Assembly: GCA_963752695.1 (NCBI GenBank)
Contig: CAVVZB010000001.1
Location: 434,001-498,000, forward strand
DNA from: Bog-113 sp963752695
GTDB taxonomy: Bacteria > Acidobacteriota > Terriglobia > Bryobacterales > Bryobacteraceae
Direction: 5' to 3'
Length of the DNA stretch: 64,000 bases
This document shows, piece after piece, positions 1 to 8,346 of this stretch. The notes below the pieces were generated by a model. It saw only the letters and a list, made by a program, of their open reading frames with translations. It did no database searches and was not told the origin of the DNA. The position numbers and the translations under genes are program-made. Position 1 is the stretch's first letter, and each line of letters begins with the position of its first letter.

Positions 1-593
1 AGAAATAGACCTTCGTATCGGGTCATCACAAGAACAGGAGCTAGAACGAACAGCCACTTCATGAAGCCATTAGACGCCCGGTTCATGAGCGCAAGACACG
101 TCAAATGCACGAATGCAAGAGTGAGAATCGCGTGGAGTACGTGTTCCATCCCGCCTTCTACCACGGCCGGAAGCGGCATAAGAAGAACGACCGCAGCGAG
201 AGTGACAAAGATCCTGAAATTGCTCAAACCTGCTTCCTGAAGCAGGCGCTGGGTTAGAGCCAGCAAAGCAATACCCGCACCCAAATTCAGCAACAGGGGA
301 ATGACCTCGTGCACCCCGCTGACCCAGTAGACCCCGGCCAGCAATAGCGTGTAAAGCGGCGACGATGTGGAGGACGAGAAGGCGTAGCGCGTCACGCCCC
401 AGACTCCATGAAGAGCGAAATTCTTGGCAATCGCCATATGGATATAGGTGTCATCCATCGGATACCCGAAATGGCCGTGACAAAGCTGCATCGCACGCGC
501 AAACACGGCCGCCACAATCGCCAAAAACAGGGCAACCGAACCGGCCAAACTCGTTACAGCATGAACTCCAGGGGCACGCCCAGGGCGAGTCAT
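1..593 (-). CDS. Membrane glycosyltransferase-like protein (GT-C type), N-terminal part, cut by the window edge
   Basis: The frame stays open from an ATG at 593 to the left edge, about 197 codons. A first membrane segment lies near residues 17-34. It is followed by a periplasmic-type motif, PMDDTYIHMAIAKNF, with the acidic pair D47-D48, then S/T-rich residues and several more hydrophobic spans. An acidic pair just after the first span is typical of GT-C fold, lipid-phosphate-sugar dependent glycosyltransferases and relatives; the specific family is not recognised. It is divergent from the O-antigen ligase-like gene that starts about 110 bases away, so a role in surface glycan synthesis is plausible but inferred. 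The C-terminal part lies outside the window. Confidence 0.7.
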   Translation of the reverse strand, partial: MTRPGRAPGVHAVTSLAGSVALFLAIVAAVFARAMQLCHGHFGYPMDDTYIHMAIAKNFALHGVWGVTRYAFSSSTSSPLYTLLLAGVYWVSGVHEVIPLLLNLGAGIALLALTQRLLQEAGLSNFRIFVTLAAVVLLMPLPAVVEGGMEHVLHAILTLAFVHLTCLALMNRASNGFMKWLFVLAPVLVMTRYEGLF

Positions 594-706
594 AATGTGG
601 TCATTTTGGCACCACCCGCTGAGGAAGCCGCCGCACCTGTACCCCCGATTGCGAGCTTTTTGCCCCTATCGTTGTTAAACTGAAACTTGTAAGCCAGCCT
701 TCTCTC

Positions 707-2237
707 ATGCTCACCGGCGCTGTGCAACGCCACAGCTGGGTTCTTAAAATCATTCAACCGATCCTGATCGGCTTTCTCGCGCTCGCGACAGCGCTCGTTG
801 TCTCGGTAAGAACCGAACTGTCGTTTCTGCTCGTTGAAGTCCTTCTTCTGGTGATCGTCATGGTGGTCTCCAAGGCAGAAGTCCCGAAGCCCATTGTCGC
901 CTACATCGTCGCCGACCACCTTTGTCAGTTTTTTTAAGCGGTTTATCTTTCTTTGGGCGCCGCAGCCGCTCACGGTCTATTACGCCGTCCAACTATTGCC
1001 TTCTGTCTTCTTGGCTGCAGCGATGCTGGTCATTGTTCGCGCCCTTACCCAAAGCCGAATTACTCTGAGTTCGAAAATGTTCATGGGCTATGCGGGAGTG
1101 GCAATCCTTGCATCGTTGTTGAATGCGAAGGCAGTACCTCTTCAGGCTGGGGTGGGCGGTGCCTATCAAGATTTGATTCTGGTGTGCGCCATTTTTGCCG
1201 GAATGATGGTTCCGCTCAGTATATTCACCAGCTTGGGCCGCGTGTTTGCTGCATTGATTCTCATTTCCGTGCCCTATGGTGTTTATCAGTTCGCCACCGG
1301 ACCGACATTCATGGATCGCACATGGGCAGAGGCTCTCCATGACACTTCAATGGAGGCAGCCAAAGTCTACCTGGCAATGACTGTCACCGGCAGCGAATTC
1401 CGCGCCTACTCGTATTACGCGGATCATACAACCTGGGGCCTCTTCCTCGCCTTGGCCGTAATCGCGGTGATCATCTCAGCCACGCTTGGCATGTTTCCGC
1501 GAAGATGGCTCTGGGTAGTGGTTCCGATGGGTATGCTCGGTCTTGTGATTTGCCAGACCCGCACGGCCTGGCTTGGTTTGTTAGGTACCTTTGTCGTTTA
1601 TCGAATCATCACCACGCGCCTGCTGCGACGTCCCATGCTGCTCATCATTGGAGTGCTCTCTTCGTTCGCAGTGGTGGTGACATTAGGAGACTACGTCACC
1701 CGCAACGTCAACGTGGGAGTTTTCTCTAGCGCCCTTCTGACCCGCTACGCCACGGTTGGGACCATGGCGGCTCGGACGTCCGCCTGGAAGCTCTTCGCCC
1801 GAAATCTTCCCGCGCATTGGCTGCTAGGGACTGGTTTCGGATTCGCCACCGCCGAGCGGAACGTCTCCCTGAGCGACGAGGTTTTCTCTCATAACATGTA
1901 CGTGGAAATTCTGGTCACTGCCGGCTTGCCTGGACTCCTTCTATTTCTCGGCTTTTTCTATTACTGGATTAAGGAGGCATTCTGGGTCGCAAGGGTGGGG
2001 AGCAGGAACGTCTCGCGCGTGGCTTTGTGGTCGATTTCCTTAGCTGTCGGGATGCTGCTCACAGGAAGCGTGCAAGGCACTAATTTCATGAACATCTACC
2101 TGTGTCTAATGCTGGGAATCACCAGTGGAGAATGGAGACGGCTGAAGAGCGTGGGCCGGGTTTACGCGCCGCGCCCCGCCAGTCAGTTCGGGCCCCTGCT
2201 TACCCGACCCGCTGCAATCGCGCTCCAAAAAGGTTAG
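707..2237 (+). CDS. O-antigen ligase/polymerase-family membrane protein with an apparent frameshift
   Basis: Two consecutive hydrophobic reading frames encode one multi-span membrane protein. The first starts at ATG 707, has two membrane spans and ends at TAA 935-937. The second is open across the junction and continues to 2237 with about ten spans and the Wzy/WaaL-type periplasmic region (HNMYVEILVTAGLPGLLLF near the C-terminus). The frames meet at a run of seven T (929-935); with six T they join smoothly as ...HLCQFFKRFIFLW. Without the first frame, the second would have to start at a TTG at 894 with an un-membrane-like leader, so a single gene broken by one base is the better reading. Function by family: polymerising or ligating lipid-linked O-antigen or exopolysaccharide at the outer face of the inner membrane. 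Whether the break is real, slippage-corrected or a sequencing error cannot be told from here. Confidence 0.75.
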
Positions 2238-2308
2238 CGGTTGTGAGGCATTTCGGCTCTCTACTTGCATAGCCACCTGCGGGTGCATGTCACCTTCGGA
2301 GGGTGTCC

Positions 2309-2479
2309 GTGAGTTTCGCTATTTACCTGATTGGTTACGCTTTGTTCATCATTGGCATCTGCTATGCTGCCGTTCTGCTCCACGTTCCCAGCCAGTGGGT
2401 TGCCGTGGGAGCCATCATTCTGATCGGCTTAGGTATATTCACTGGGGTGAAGTCCACGCGCACCAAGGACTCAAACTAG
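2309..2479 (+). CDS. Small two-span membrane protein (56 aa)
   Basis: A GTG start at 2309 is preceded by a good ribosome binding site (GGAGG at 2298-2302). The product has two hydrophobic stretches (about residues 3-25 and 30-46) joined by a short HVPSQW turn, and ends in a basic/polar tail (KSTRTKDSN). Hydrophobic periodicity and the strong ribosome binding site support a real gene. It lies 63 bases upstream of infC on the same strand. No family is recognised; it could be a membrane microprotein or a subunit of a larger complex. Confidence 0.6.
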   Translation: MSFAIYLIGYALFIIGICYAAVLLHVPSQWVAVGAIILIGLGIFTGVKSTRTKDSN

Positions 2480-2542
2480 ACACGCTGTTCGAATCGCCTG
2501 TACACTGAGACAGACGCAGGTTTCAAAAACGCCAATTTATTC

Positions 2543-3142
2543 ATGATTCCAGGAAGAAATTTCCCGCCCCGCCGACAAAACCGTCGTGAAAATGTAAATG
2601 AATCGATTCGTGCCCGCGAAGTCCGGGCGGTATTTCCGGATGGTACAGCGGAAGTAATGCCTACTGCCGCAGCGGTAAGGAAGGCCCAGGACATGGGCCT
2701 CGATCTTGTCATCGTCTCCCCGACGGCCGTTCCACCGGTCGCTAAAGCTGTCGATTTTGGGCATTATCAGTACGAGCAAAAAAAGAAACAGCACGACGCT
2801 AAGAAGAAGCAGCACGTTGTCCAGGTCAAGGAATTGAAGTTCCGGCCCAACACCGACGATCACGATTACGATTTCAAGAAGAATCACGCGATTCGGTTTC
2901 TGCAGGAAGGCAATCGAGTGAAAGCCGTGGTTCAGTTCCGTGGTCGCGAAATTGCCCACACGGACCTAGGCAAGCGTTTATTGACCCGGTTTTCGGAAGA
3001 CTTATCGGCTTTCGGAACTGTGGAAGGCATTCCACGTATGGAAGGCCGGAACGCCCATATTTTGATCAGCCCGAGCAAGGCTCTGCAAAAGGCCGCAGAG
3101 ACCGCCAAAGCCGACCAACCTAAGAAGGAAGCAACGACGTAA
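2543..3142 (+). CDS. infC: Translation initiation factor IF-3
   Basis: IF-3 binds the 30S subunit, prevents premature 50S joining and proofreads the initiator tRNA-start codon pair. The N-domain (NESIRAREVRAVFPDG) is followed by the lysine-rich linker (YEQKKKQHDAKKKQ, about residues 78-91) and the C-domain (VKELKFRPNTDDHDYDFK, later VKAVVQFRGREIAH and RNAHILISP). At 199 aa it is slightly longer than the usual 170-180 because of a polar C-terminal tail. ATG 2543 has no good Shine-Dalgarno, in keeping with the unusual initiation and autoregulation of infC in other bacteria; an ATT codon follows at once. The usual downstream partners rpmI and rplT are not here: the next genes lie on the opposite strand. 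Confidence 0.95.
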   Translation: MIPGRNFPPRRQNRRENVNESIRAREVRAVFPDGTAEVMPTAAAVRKAQDMGLDLVIVSPTAVPPVAKAVDFGHYQYEQKKKQHDAKKKQHVVQVKELKFRPNTDDHDYDFKKNHAIRFLQEGNRVKAVVQFRGREIAHTDLGKRLLTRFSEDLSAFGTVEGIPRMEGRNAHILISPSKALQKAAETAKADQPKKEATT

Positions 3143-3165
3143 GTGACAGGTAGGTTACTACTGAT

Positions 3166-3288
3166 TCACGGGCGGGGGATAGGTACCGGCGTTAAAAAAC
3201 GCCTCGGAGTGCCTGGGCCGCCTGGAAAAGTCAGCGCGGCCACGAGCACGAAAAACAGCACAGCAAGGGTAAGCAAATCCTGATTCAT
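3166..3288 (-). CDS. Possible single-span microprotein (40 aa)
   Basis: A short open frame begins with ATG 38 bases after the permuted ATP-grasp gene and in the same direction. The N-terminal half is a clean hydrophobic helix (LLTLAVLFFVLVAALTF) after a short polar start (MNQD); the C-terminal half is Pro/Arg/Gly-rich. The ribosome binding site is weak (AGGCGAA). It may be a small membrane peptide at the end of the six-gene operon, or chance. A 6-bp hairpin (3188-3203, GGCGTT/AACGCC) falls inside it. Confidence 0.35.
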   Translation of the reverse strand: MNQDLLTLAVLFFVLVAALTFPGGPGTPRRFLTPVPIPRP

Positions 3289-3326
3289 GGTTCGCCTGAA
3301 GCTAAATTGTCTTGGACGCTTTCAGG

Positions 3327-4526
3327 TTACCATGTTTCCGGCGGGTAAAACCCCGCCGACGCGCCGACCCAATCCAAATTTCGGTTCTGGTCGACGCCCA
3401 TCATCTTTCCGCGGCCTGTACGGATGATCGTGTTCACAGGCTTCAGGCCTCCAGCCGCGCTAAGATACATGACGCGAACTTCGGCTTTCGCCCACCCCGG
3501 CGGAGTATCTATTGTCGCCGCGAAATCAACACGCTCCTGCAAAATATAGTCCCGGCGGCTCGCCTCTGCAATCCGTCCGATGTCTTCCCGGGTCGGCCCA
3601 ATTTGAACCCCCAATCCCGCAAATGAGAACAGCGGCTTCAGCACCAACTGCTCCGGCGGTAGTGGCAAGTCCCGCACTTGGTCCAGGAACCAAGTTCCAG
3701 GCACCGTCTCATGCCGGAACCAGGGTAGTGAAAACTTACTCAGCCGGAAAAACCAGTTCGGATGCCCCGCCCACTCGACATCCAAATCGTCGCGGAAATC
3801 AAAGTTTAGTTGAATGTCCCGCCGGATCAGCTCATCCGCAATCGCCCGATTGTAAATGCGCCGGATCGGCATTCGCTTTCCTTCCATCAGGTGGAACAGC
3901 CGGTTGCCATCTTTACGGACATTTCGGATGTCCACGGTCCGAATGCCGCAAATCCGTTCCGTAATCAGGAAGTCCGCAAGCGTCTTTTGCTCTTGCGGAT
4001 CAACTTCAAGCAACACAACTTCATCCGGATCGTGCGCGCCTACAACAACGCTGCGTAATAGTGCTTCGTACCCCGATTCGTCCAGCCCCCCGAGTAACGT
4101 CTCAAGGGTGGAATCCAACTCGTACACCTCGCGATAGGCGTTCGCCAGCATCACCTGAAATCCGTAGAGCGAAGGGAAGCCCTGAATCTCTACAAGACGC
4201 GGCGCCCAATCACCGTTTGCATCCCGGATGATCCCGAAATCAGCTTGCACGAATAACGGCTGCTCGGGACAATTCGGGACATTGAACGCCGGCGGTATTA
4301 CCTTTTCGGCCGCTTTCAGATACTCGGCGTTACCTACCAGTTGCGCCACCAATTCTTGTCCGGCCTCGACCATCTTGCGAATCAGATCGCCGGGGAAAAA
4401 GCACGCTGTCTCACTGCACCGGAACTTCACATGCGCGCCACTGCGAATGTCAATCTCTCGAAGAAAACGCGCGTACTTCTCTGGCGTGAAGCGCGCGTTG
4501 AAATCGCGGCGGAGGTCTGCAATCAT
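3327..4526 (-). CDS. Ligase-like protein with ATP-grasp motifs in apparently permuted order
   Basis: The start is placed at ATG 4526, which overlaps the stop of the upstream aminopeptidase gene by four bases (ATGA), implying translational coupling; the product is 399 aa. The segment VEIQGFPSLYG (residues 112-122) resembles the metal-binding acidic motif that normally closes an ATP-grasp domain. The lysine/glycine-rich nucleotide loop KPLFSFAGLG (297-306), followed by YILQERV and an EVRVMY strand, comes later in the chain. This reversed order is what circularly permuted ATP-grasp proteins and glutathionylspermidine synthase-type ligases show. Members of that fold join a carboxylate to an amine at the cost of ATP. 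The substrate is unknown. It is the last main gene of the six-gene operon and probably works with the GCS2 and ATP-grasp ligases encoded upstream. Confidence 0.6.
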   Translation of the reverse strand: MIADLRRDFNARFTPEKYARFLREIDIRSGAHVKFRCSETACFFPGDLIRKMVEAGQELVAQLVGNAEYLKAAEKVIPPAFNVPNCPEQPLFVQADFGIIRDANGDWAPRLVEIQGFPSLYGFQVMLANAYREVYELDSTLETLLGGLDESGYEALLRSVVVGAHDPDEVVLLEVDPQEQKTLADFLITERICGIRTVDIRNVRKDGNRLFHLMEGKRMPIRRIYNRAIADELIRRDIQLNFDFRDDLDVEWAGHPNWFFRLSKFSLPWFRHETVPGTWFLDQVRDLPLPPEQLVLKPLFSFAGLGVQIGPTREDIGRIAEASRRDYILQERVDFAATIDTPPGWAKAEVRVMYLSAAGGLKPVNTIIRTGRGKMMGVDQNRNLDWVGASAGFYPPETW

Positions 4527-5530
4527 GCGCCGTCGAACACGAACCGGCCGTGATCCATAATTTGCCGATCGTCCAGCCAAATGCTGAATTCCTTGCCCAC
4601 CACGTCGATGTGCGTCGCCGAATACCAGTCCGCGCCAGTATGAAATCCGTAAGGATTGCCAAACGCGATGTGGACACCCGGGATCTTCTCGTCTTGCAGA
4701 ATGTTTCCGATTACACCGGTCAAGCCAACGTTTGTGCCGATGGCAAACTCTCCCACTCGATCGCTATTTTCGTCCGTGTGCGTGTAATCCCAGAACTCCT
4801 TTTCGAGCTCCCGGTTTGCACTATGGGCTTCCACAAGGCGGTTCTTCTCGATCCGAACTGTCAGAGGCTCCGCTTGTAAATTCCCGTACTTGGCGCAGAG
4901 GTAATCGCCGACCACTCCGTCAATGACAAAGGTCCCGTTGACTTCTCCTGGCGTCGTAAACGTCTCTCCGCCAGGGAGATTACCCCACTTTTGCGGAGAG
5001 ATGATCCCGCTGGTCTTCACCCAACGATATTCCGGATTCATGTCCGCCACGATATCCGTTCCCGCTGGTGTTGTCGCGCGGATCTTTCGGGCTGCGCCCG
5101 CGTTCTTGCAGATGATTGAACTGATCCGATCCACCTCGAGATAGTCGGCGCGCATTCCTTCCAACATAATCTGCTTGGTGATGTTGACCATGTGGGCGTG
5201 CCGGATCCCACGCCGATTCACCACATCGGTCATCTGCATGCGCGTCTTCAACTCCCCAAGCTGGGCTTGTACCGCGAAAACGCTCACCTGGCTCGATTCC
5301 ATGTCATCCAGAATCACCTGGGGCATGTTATTCAACGGCCGATCGGCATAATCCTCAAGGACAAATGCCTGGTGCCGCGAGCCCAATCGCTCGAGTTGAT
5401 TCACAATCGATGCCGCGACTTCCACGGTCGCTCGATCTGTGATCACCGTGGTCTTCTCCGTTTTCTGCACCCTCAGACAAACATTTACCGCGTTGTAAGC
5501 CCCTGGGGAAAGTTCCGGATCGAAGTGCAT
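4523..5530 (-). CDS. M29-family metallo-aminopeptidase
   Basis: M29 enzymes are cytoplasmic two-metal aminopeptidases that release N-terminal residues. Family ligands can be seen: Glu in LPGGETFTTP, Glu in VGEFAIGTN, His in GVHIAFGNPYG, and His/Asp in SATHIDVVG. The ATG at 5530 is preferred (AAGGGGCG lies 11 bases upstream); another ATG at 5551 directly follows the stop of the upstream gene but lacks a ribosome binding site. At about 335 aa it is shorter than the usual 370-410 aa, so part of the N-terminal domain is reduced. It overlaps the next gene by four bases. In this operon it may trim or release an amino acid from the ligase product rather than act in general protein turnover. Confidence 0.8.
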   Translation of the reverse strand: MHFDPELSPGAYNAVNVCLRVQKTEKTTVITDRATVEVAASIVNQLERLGSRHQAFVLEDYADRPLNNMPQVILDDMESSQVSVFAVQAQLGELKTRMQMTDVVNRRGIRHAHMVNITKQIMLEGMRADYLEVDRISSIICKNAGAARKIRATTPAGTDIVADMNPEYRWVKTSGIISPQKWGNLPGGETFTTPGEVNGTFVIDGVVGDYLCAKYGNLQAEPLTVRIEKNRLVEAHSANRELEKEFWDYTHTDENSDRVGEFAIGTNVGLTGVIGNILQDEKIPGVHIAFGNPYGFHTGADWYSATHIDVVGKEFSIWLDDRQIMDHGRFVFDGA

Positions 5531-5551
5531 GCTACTAAGCGCCCCTTGCAT

Positions 5552-6682
5552 CTAGCTCGCGCCGAGGGCCGCGGCATCGTAAACCCCCACCTCAGTTTCC
5601 GAAATGATGTAATCCACCACGCGATGGAAGTCGCCGGTCTCCCGGTATACACGCAATTGACGGTCGGCGCCACTGCCGTTTCTCAGAATCTGATGGATGT
5701 ACTCGAGTTCCTTGCGCGAGCCGAGATCGTCCACAACATCATCAACAAACTCCAGGTACTCGTCCATCAATACACGAAGCGGAACTTCGGACTTCTTACC
5801 GAAGTCGATGAGACTTCCATCTAATCCGTAGCGCAGTGCTCGCCATTTATTCTCCATAATGAGTGCGCGCCGGTAGAGCCGAAAGCCTTGGTTTGCCGAA
5901 TACAACTTATATAGCTTCGCCACTGTCGCCTGGATCAGAGCCGCGATCGCGATTGTCTCGTCCACCCGCATTGGCACATCGCAGCAGCGGAATTCCAGCG
6001 TGGGGAAGTTGGGGTGGGGCCGAATGTCCCACCAGATCTTCTTCGCGTTATCAATGCAGTTCGTTTTCACCAACAGGCTGACGAAGCTCTCATACTCGCC
6101 GTAGCTCGGAAAATAGTCGGGGATGTTGGTGCGCGGAAACTTGTCAAACACTTTGCACCGATACGATTTCAGCCCCGTATCCATTCCCAGCCAGAACGGT
6201 GAGTTCGTGGATAGCGCCAGAATGTGCGGCACAAAGTAGCGCGCCGCGTTCATGATTTGAATCGCAGTTTCCCGGTCTTCCACACCCACGTGAACATGCA
6301 ATCCAAAAATCAGGTTTGCGCGCGCCACCATCTTTAGATCTTGCACAATGGTGTGATAGCGCTCGTCCGGATAGATCTCCTGATTGCGCCAGTCCGCGAA
6401 GGGGTGGGTTCCCGCCGCCGCCAGCCGCAAGCCATTCTTGCGCGCCAGCTGAATAATTCCATGCCGAAGCTCGGTTACGTCGCTCCGCGCTTCCTGGATA
6501 TCACGGCAGATCCCCGTACCCACTTCGACTACCGACTGATGCATCTCCGCCTTCACGCGCTCTTTGAGTAGCAGCTTCCCCTTTTCGAGAATTTCTGCTT
6601 CTAAGTGCGACCGTAGATCGCGCGTGACCGGGTCAATCGTCTGATACTCTTCTTCAATTCCGATTGTGAAGCTGGGTTGCAT
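5552..6682 (-). CDS. Glutamate-cysteine ligase 2-type (YbdK/GCS2) carboxylate-amine ligase
   Basis: The protein opens with the GCS2 signature FTIGIEEEYQ (residues 5-14), followed by AEMHQSVVEVGTG, LAAAGTHPFADW and GLHVHVGV, all classic for the family, then TLEFRCCDVP later. Length (376 aa) is normal for the YbdK group. These enzymes have a glutamine synthetase-like fold and use ATP to activate a carboxylate, often glutamate, for attack by an amine; physiological substrates of most members are unknown. Three bases separate it from the upstream ATP-grasp gene. The pairing of a GCS2 ligase with an ATP-grasp ligase recalls glutathione-like two-step synthesis, but nothing in the sequence fixes the product. 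Confidence 0.85.
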   Translation of the reverse strand: MQPSFTIGIEEEYQTIDPVTRDLRSHLEAEILEKGKLLLKERVKAEMHQSVVEVGTGICRDIQEARSDVTELRHGIIQLARKNGLRLAAAGTHPFADWRNQEIYPDERYHTIVQDLKMVARANLIFGLHVHVGVEDRETAIQIMNAARYFVPHILALSTNSPFWLGMDTGLKSYRCKVFDKFPRTNIPDYFPSYGEYESFVSLLVKTNCIDNAKKIWWDIRPHPNFPTLEFRCCDVPMRVDETIAIAALIQATVAKLYKLYSANQGFRLYRRALIMENKWRALRYGLDGSLIDFGKKSEVPLRVLMDEYLEFVDDVVDDLGSRKELEYIHQILRNGSGADRQLRVYRETGDFHRVVDYIISETEVGVYDAAALGAS

Positions 6683-6685
6683 GGT

Positions 6686-7618
6686 TCACCCCCGTAGAAA
6701 AGATGCCCACCGGAGTTCTTTGGCAGGTTCATCGTCGCTGAGTGCCTTCTCAATCGCGAACTTGGCGACTTCCGTTACGATCCACTCGAAATTTGCCGGC
6801 CCAACCGAGTGAATGTCAGCATCCGGCGCCGGGTTCAGGAAATCGATGGCGTACGGCACCCCATCCTGCACGGCGAACTCGACGGTATTTAGATCGTAAC
6901 CGAGCGCCCGGCACAATGTTAGGCTGTCGTCATGCACCCGTTGGAGCAATCGGGGATTCACTGGGGGGCCGTCCAACACGTAGCGTTCCGCGTGGGGATT
7001 CCGCGGATCGTATTGCATGATGTGCACGGCCCGCTGTCCGACCACGTAACACCGGAAGTACTCCTGAAACTCGATTCCCTGCTGAAGCGTCATGCAGAGA
7101 TCGCCCGTTTCGTCGTAAGCCGCAAACAGTTCCTGAGGATTGTGAACCTTATAAACGCTCTTCCAACCGCCGCCGCTGTACGGCTTCAGGAACGCCGGGA
7201 ATCCAATATATTCGAACACCTCCTCCCAATTCAAAGGGTAGATGAGGTTCCGCATCGATTTGCCGGTGGTCCCCGGCGGGTTAACCTTGTGAGGCAAAAT
7301 TACCGTTCGTGGAACCGCCACTCCGATCTTCGACGCTAACGCGTAGTTGAAGAACTTGTCGTCCGCGCCCCACCAGAACGGGTTGTTGATAACGAAGGTC
7401 CCACTTAACACCGCATTCTTCAGATAAGCCCGGTAAAACGGGATATCGTGCGAAATTCGGTCCACAATTACGCTATACCCCGACGGTTCGGCCATCCTCA
7501 CCGCGCCGATATGAATGTGCTCCGCCACCACGTCTTCAATGTTCCATTCATTGATCCGGTCGACCAACGCCCATGGAAACGTGCTCTCCATCCCGTAGAT
7601 GATTCCGATTTTTCGCAT
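6686..7618 (-). CDS. ATP-grasp ligase (RimK/D-Ala-D-Ala ligase fold)
   Basis: This 310-aa protein carries ATP-grasp landmarks in the normal order: the lysine-glycine loop FLKPYSGGGWKSVYKV (mid-protein), the LQQGIEFQEYFRCYVVG strands, and the C-terminal metal site EFAVQDGVPYAIDFLNPAPD. The N-terminus (MRKIGIIYGMESTFP) starts with a Rossmann-like strand. Such enzymes make amide bonds through an acyl-phosphate. It sits between the esterase (7-base gap) and the GCS2 ligase (3-base gap), so the two ligases are almost certainly co-translated. Substrate unknown. It may carry out the second condensation after GCS2. Confidence 0.8.
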   Translation of the reverse strand: MRKIGIIYGMESTFPWALVDRINEWNIEDVVAEHIHIGAVRMAEPSGYSVIVDRISHDIPFYRAYLKNAVLSGTFVINNPFWWGADDKFFNYALASKIGVAVPRTVILPHKVNPPGTTGKSMRNLIYPLNWEEVFEYIGFPAFLKPYSGGGWKSVYKVHNPQELFAAYDETGDLCMTLQQGIEFQEYFRCYVVGQRAVHIMQYDPRNPHAERYVLDGPPVNPRLLQRVHDDSLTLCRALGYDLNTVEFAVQDGVPYAIDFLNPAPDADIHSVGPANFEWIVTEVAKFAIEKALSDDEPAKELRWASFLRG

Positions 7619-7625
7619 GCCGACC

Positions 7626-8342
7626 TCAGCCGAAGTACTTCACCGCCATCTGTTGCCAGAACGGCCAATCATGTTTGATACCCGCACCCCAAACGTCCAT
7701 CCAGTGCGGGATACTCTTGTTGCCCAATGTGCGCGCCATCCGCCAGTTCTCATCCAAACAAGGGTCCCATTCGGACGTGGCCAGAACGATCCGGCTATTC
7801 TGCCGGTAACGCTCCAACGTGTGGTGATCGGTCATCCCTTGCACATAATCCGGGGGACAGTTGAAATAACAATTGTCGTCGTAATAATGCCCAAGGAACT
7901 GGTGAATGTCAAAGGCGCCGCTCATACTCACGCAGTCGCTGAAAACCCACGGTTGTTTGAGCGCGAAGTTCATCGAGAAATATCCACCGAAGCTGCATCC
8001 CGTGGTCCCGAGCCTTGGGTTCTGGTTCTTCGTCCGAATAAGTGGCACCACTTCATTCAGAATGTAGCTCTCATATTGCATGTGGCGCTGCACACGCTGG
8101 GCCGGATGCACATGCCGGTTATACCAGCTTTCGGTATCCACGCTGTCCACGCAAAACGCCTGCATGTGCCCTTGTTCGTATTGCCAGTGCACGGCGCCGA
8201 TCATTCCGTTATTCTCATAATCGTAATAACGGCCCCGCGACGATGGGAAGGCGATCAGCGGAAATCCGCCATGCCCGTAAATCATCAGTTCCATCTCCCG
8301 TCCGAGCGACGGGCTCCACCACTTGTGATATTCGCGATGCAT
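7626..8342 (-). CDS. Alpha/beta-hydrolase esterase (esterase D/putative esterase family)
   Basis: The start at ATG 8342 is chosen because it lies 4 bases after the stop of the SGNH hydrolase gene and gives a normal family N-terminus (MHREYHKWWSPSLGREME); 238 aa. The nucleophile elbow is GCSFGG (Ser117), the acid is probably in WDPCLDE, and the histidine in IKHDWPFW near the C-terminus. There is no signal peptide, so it is cytoplasmic. The family hydrolyses carboxylic esters or thioesters, and S-formylglutathione hydrolase is a relative. In this operon it could release a product or remove an acyl group; that is inference from context. Confidence 0.8.
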   Translation of the reverse strand: MHREYHKWWSPSLGREMELMIYGHGGFPLIAFPSSRGRYYDYENNGMIGAVHWQYEQGHMQAFCVDSVDTESWYNRHVHPAQRVQRHMQYESYILNEVVPLIRTKNQNPRLGTTGCSFGGYFSMNFALKQPWVFSDCVSMSGAFDIHQFLGHYYDDNCYFNCPPDYVQGMTDHHTLERYRQNSRIVLATSEWDPCLDENWRMARTLGNKSIPHWMDVWGAGIKHDWPFWQQMAVKYFG

Positions 8343-8346
8343 TCGG

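Noticed and set aside
590..973. Minus-strand frame of 127 codons
   Set aside because: It is antisense to the hydrophobic O-antigen ligase-like frame and its product is a charge-rich string without domain character.
3188..3203. Hairpin GGCGTT/AACGCC after infC as terminator
   Set aside because: The stem is only 6 bp and no T-run follows on either strand.
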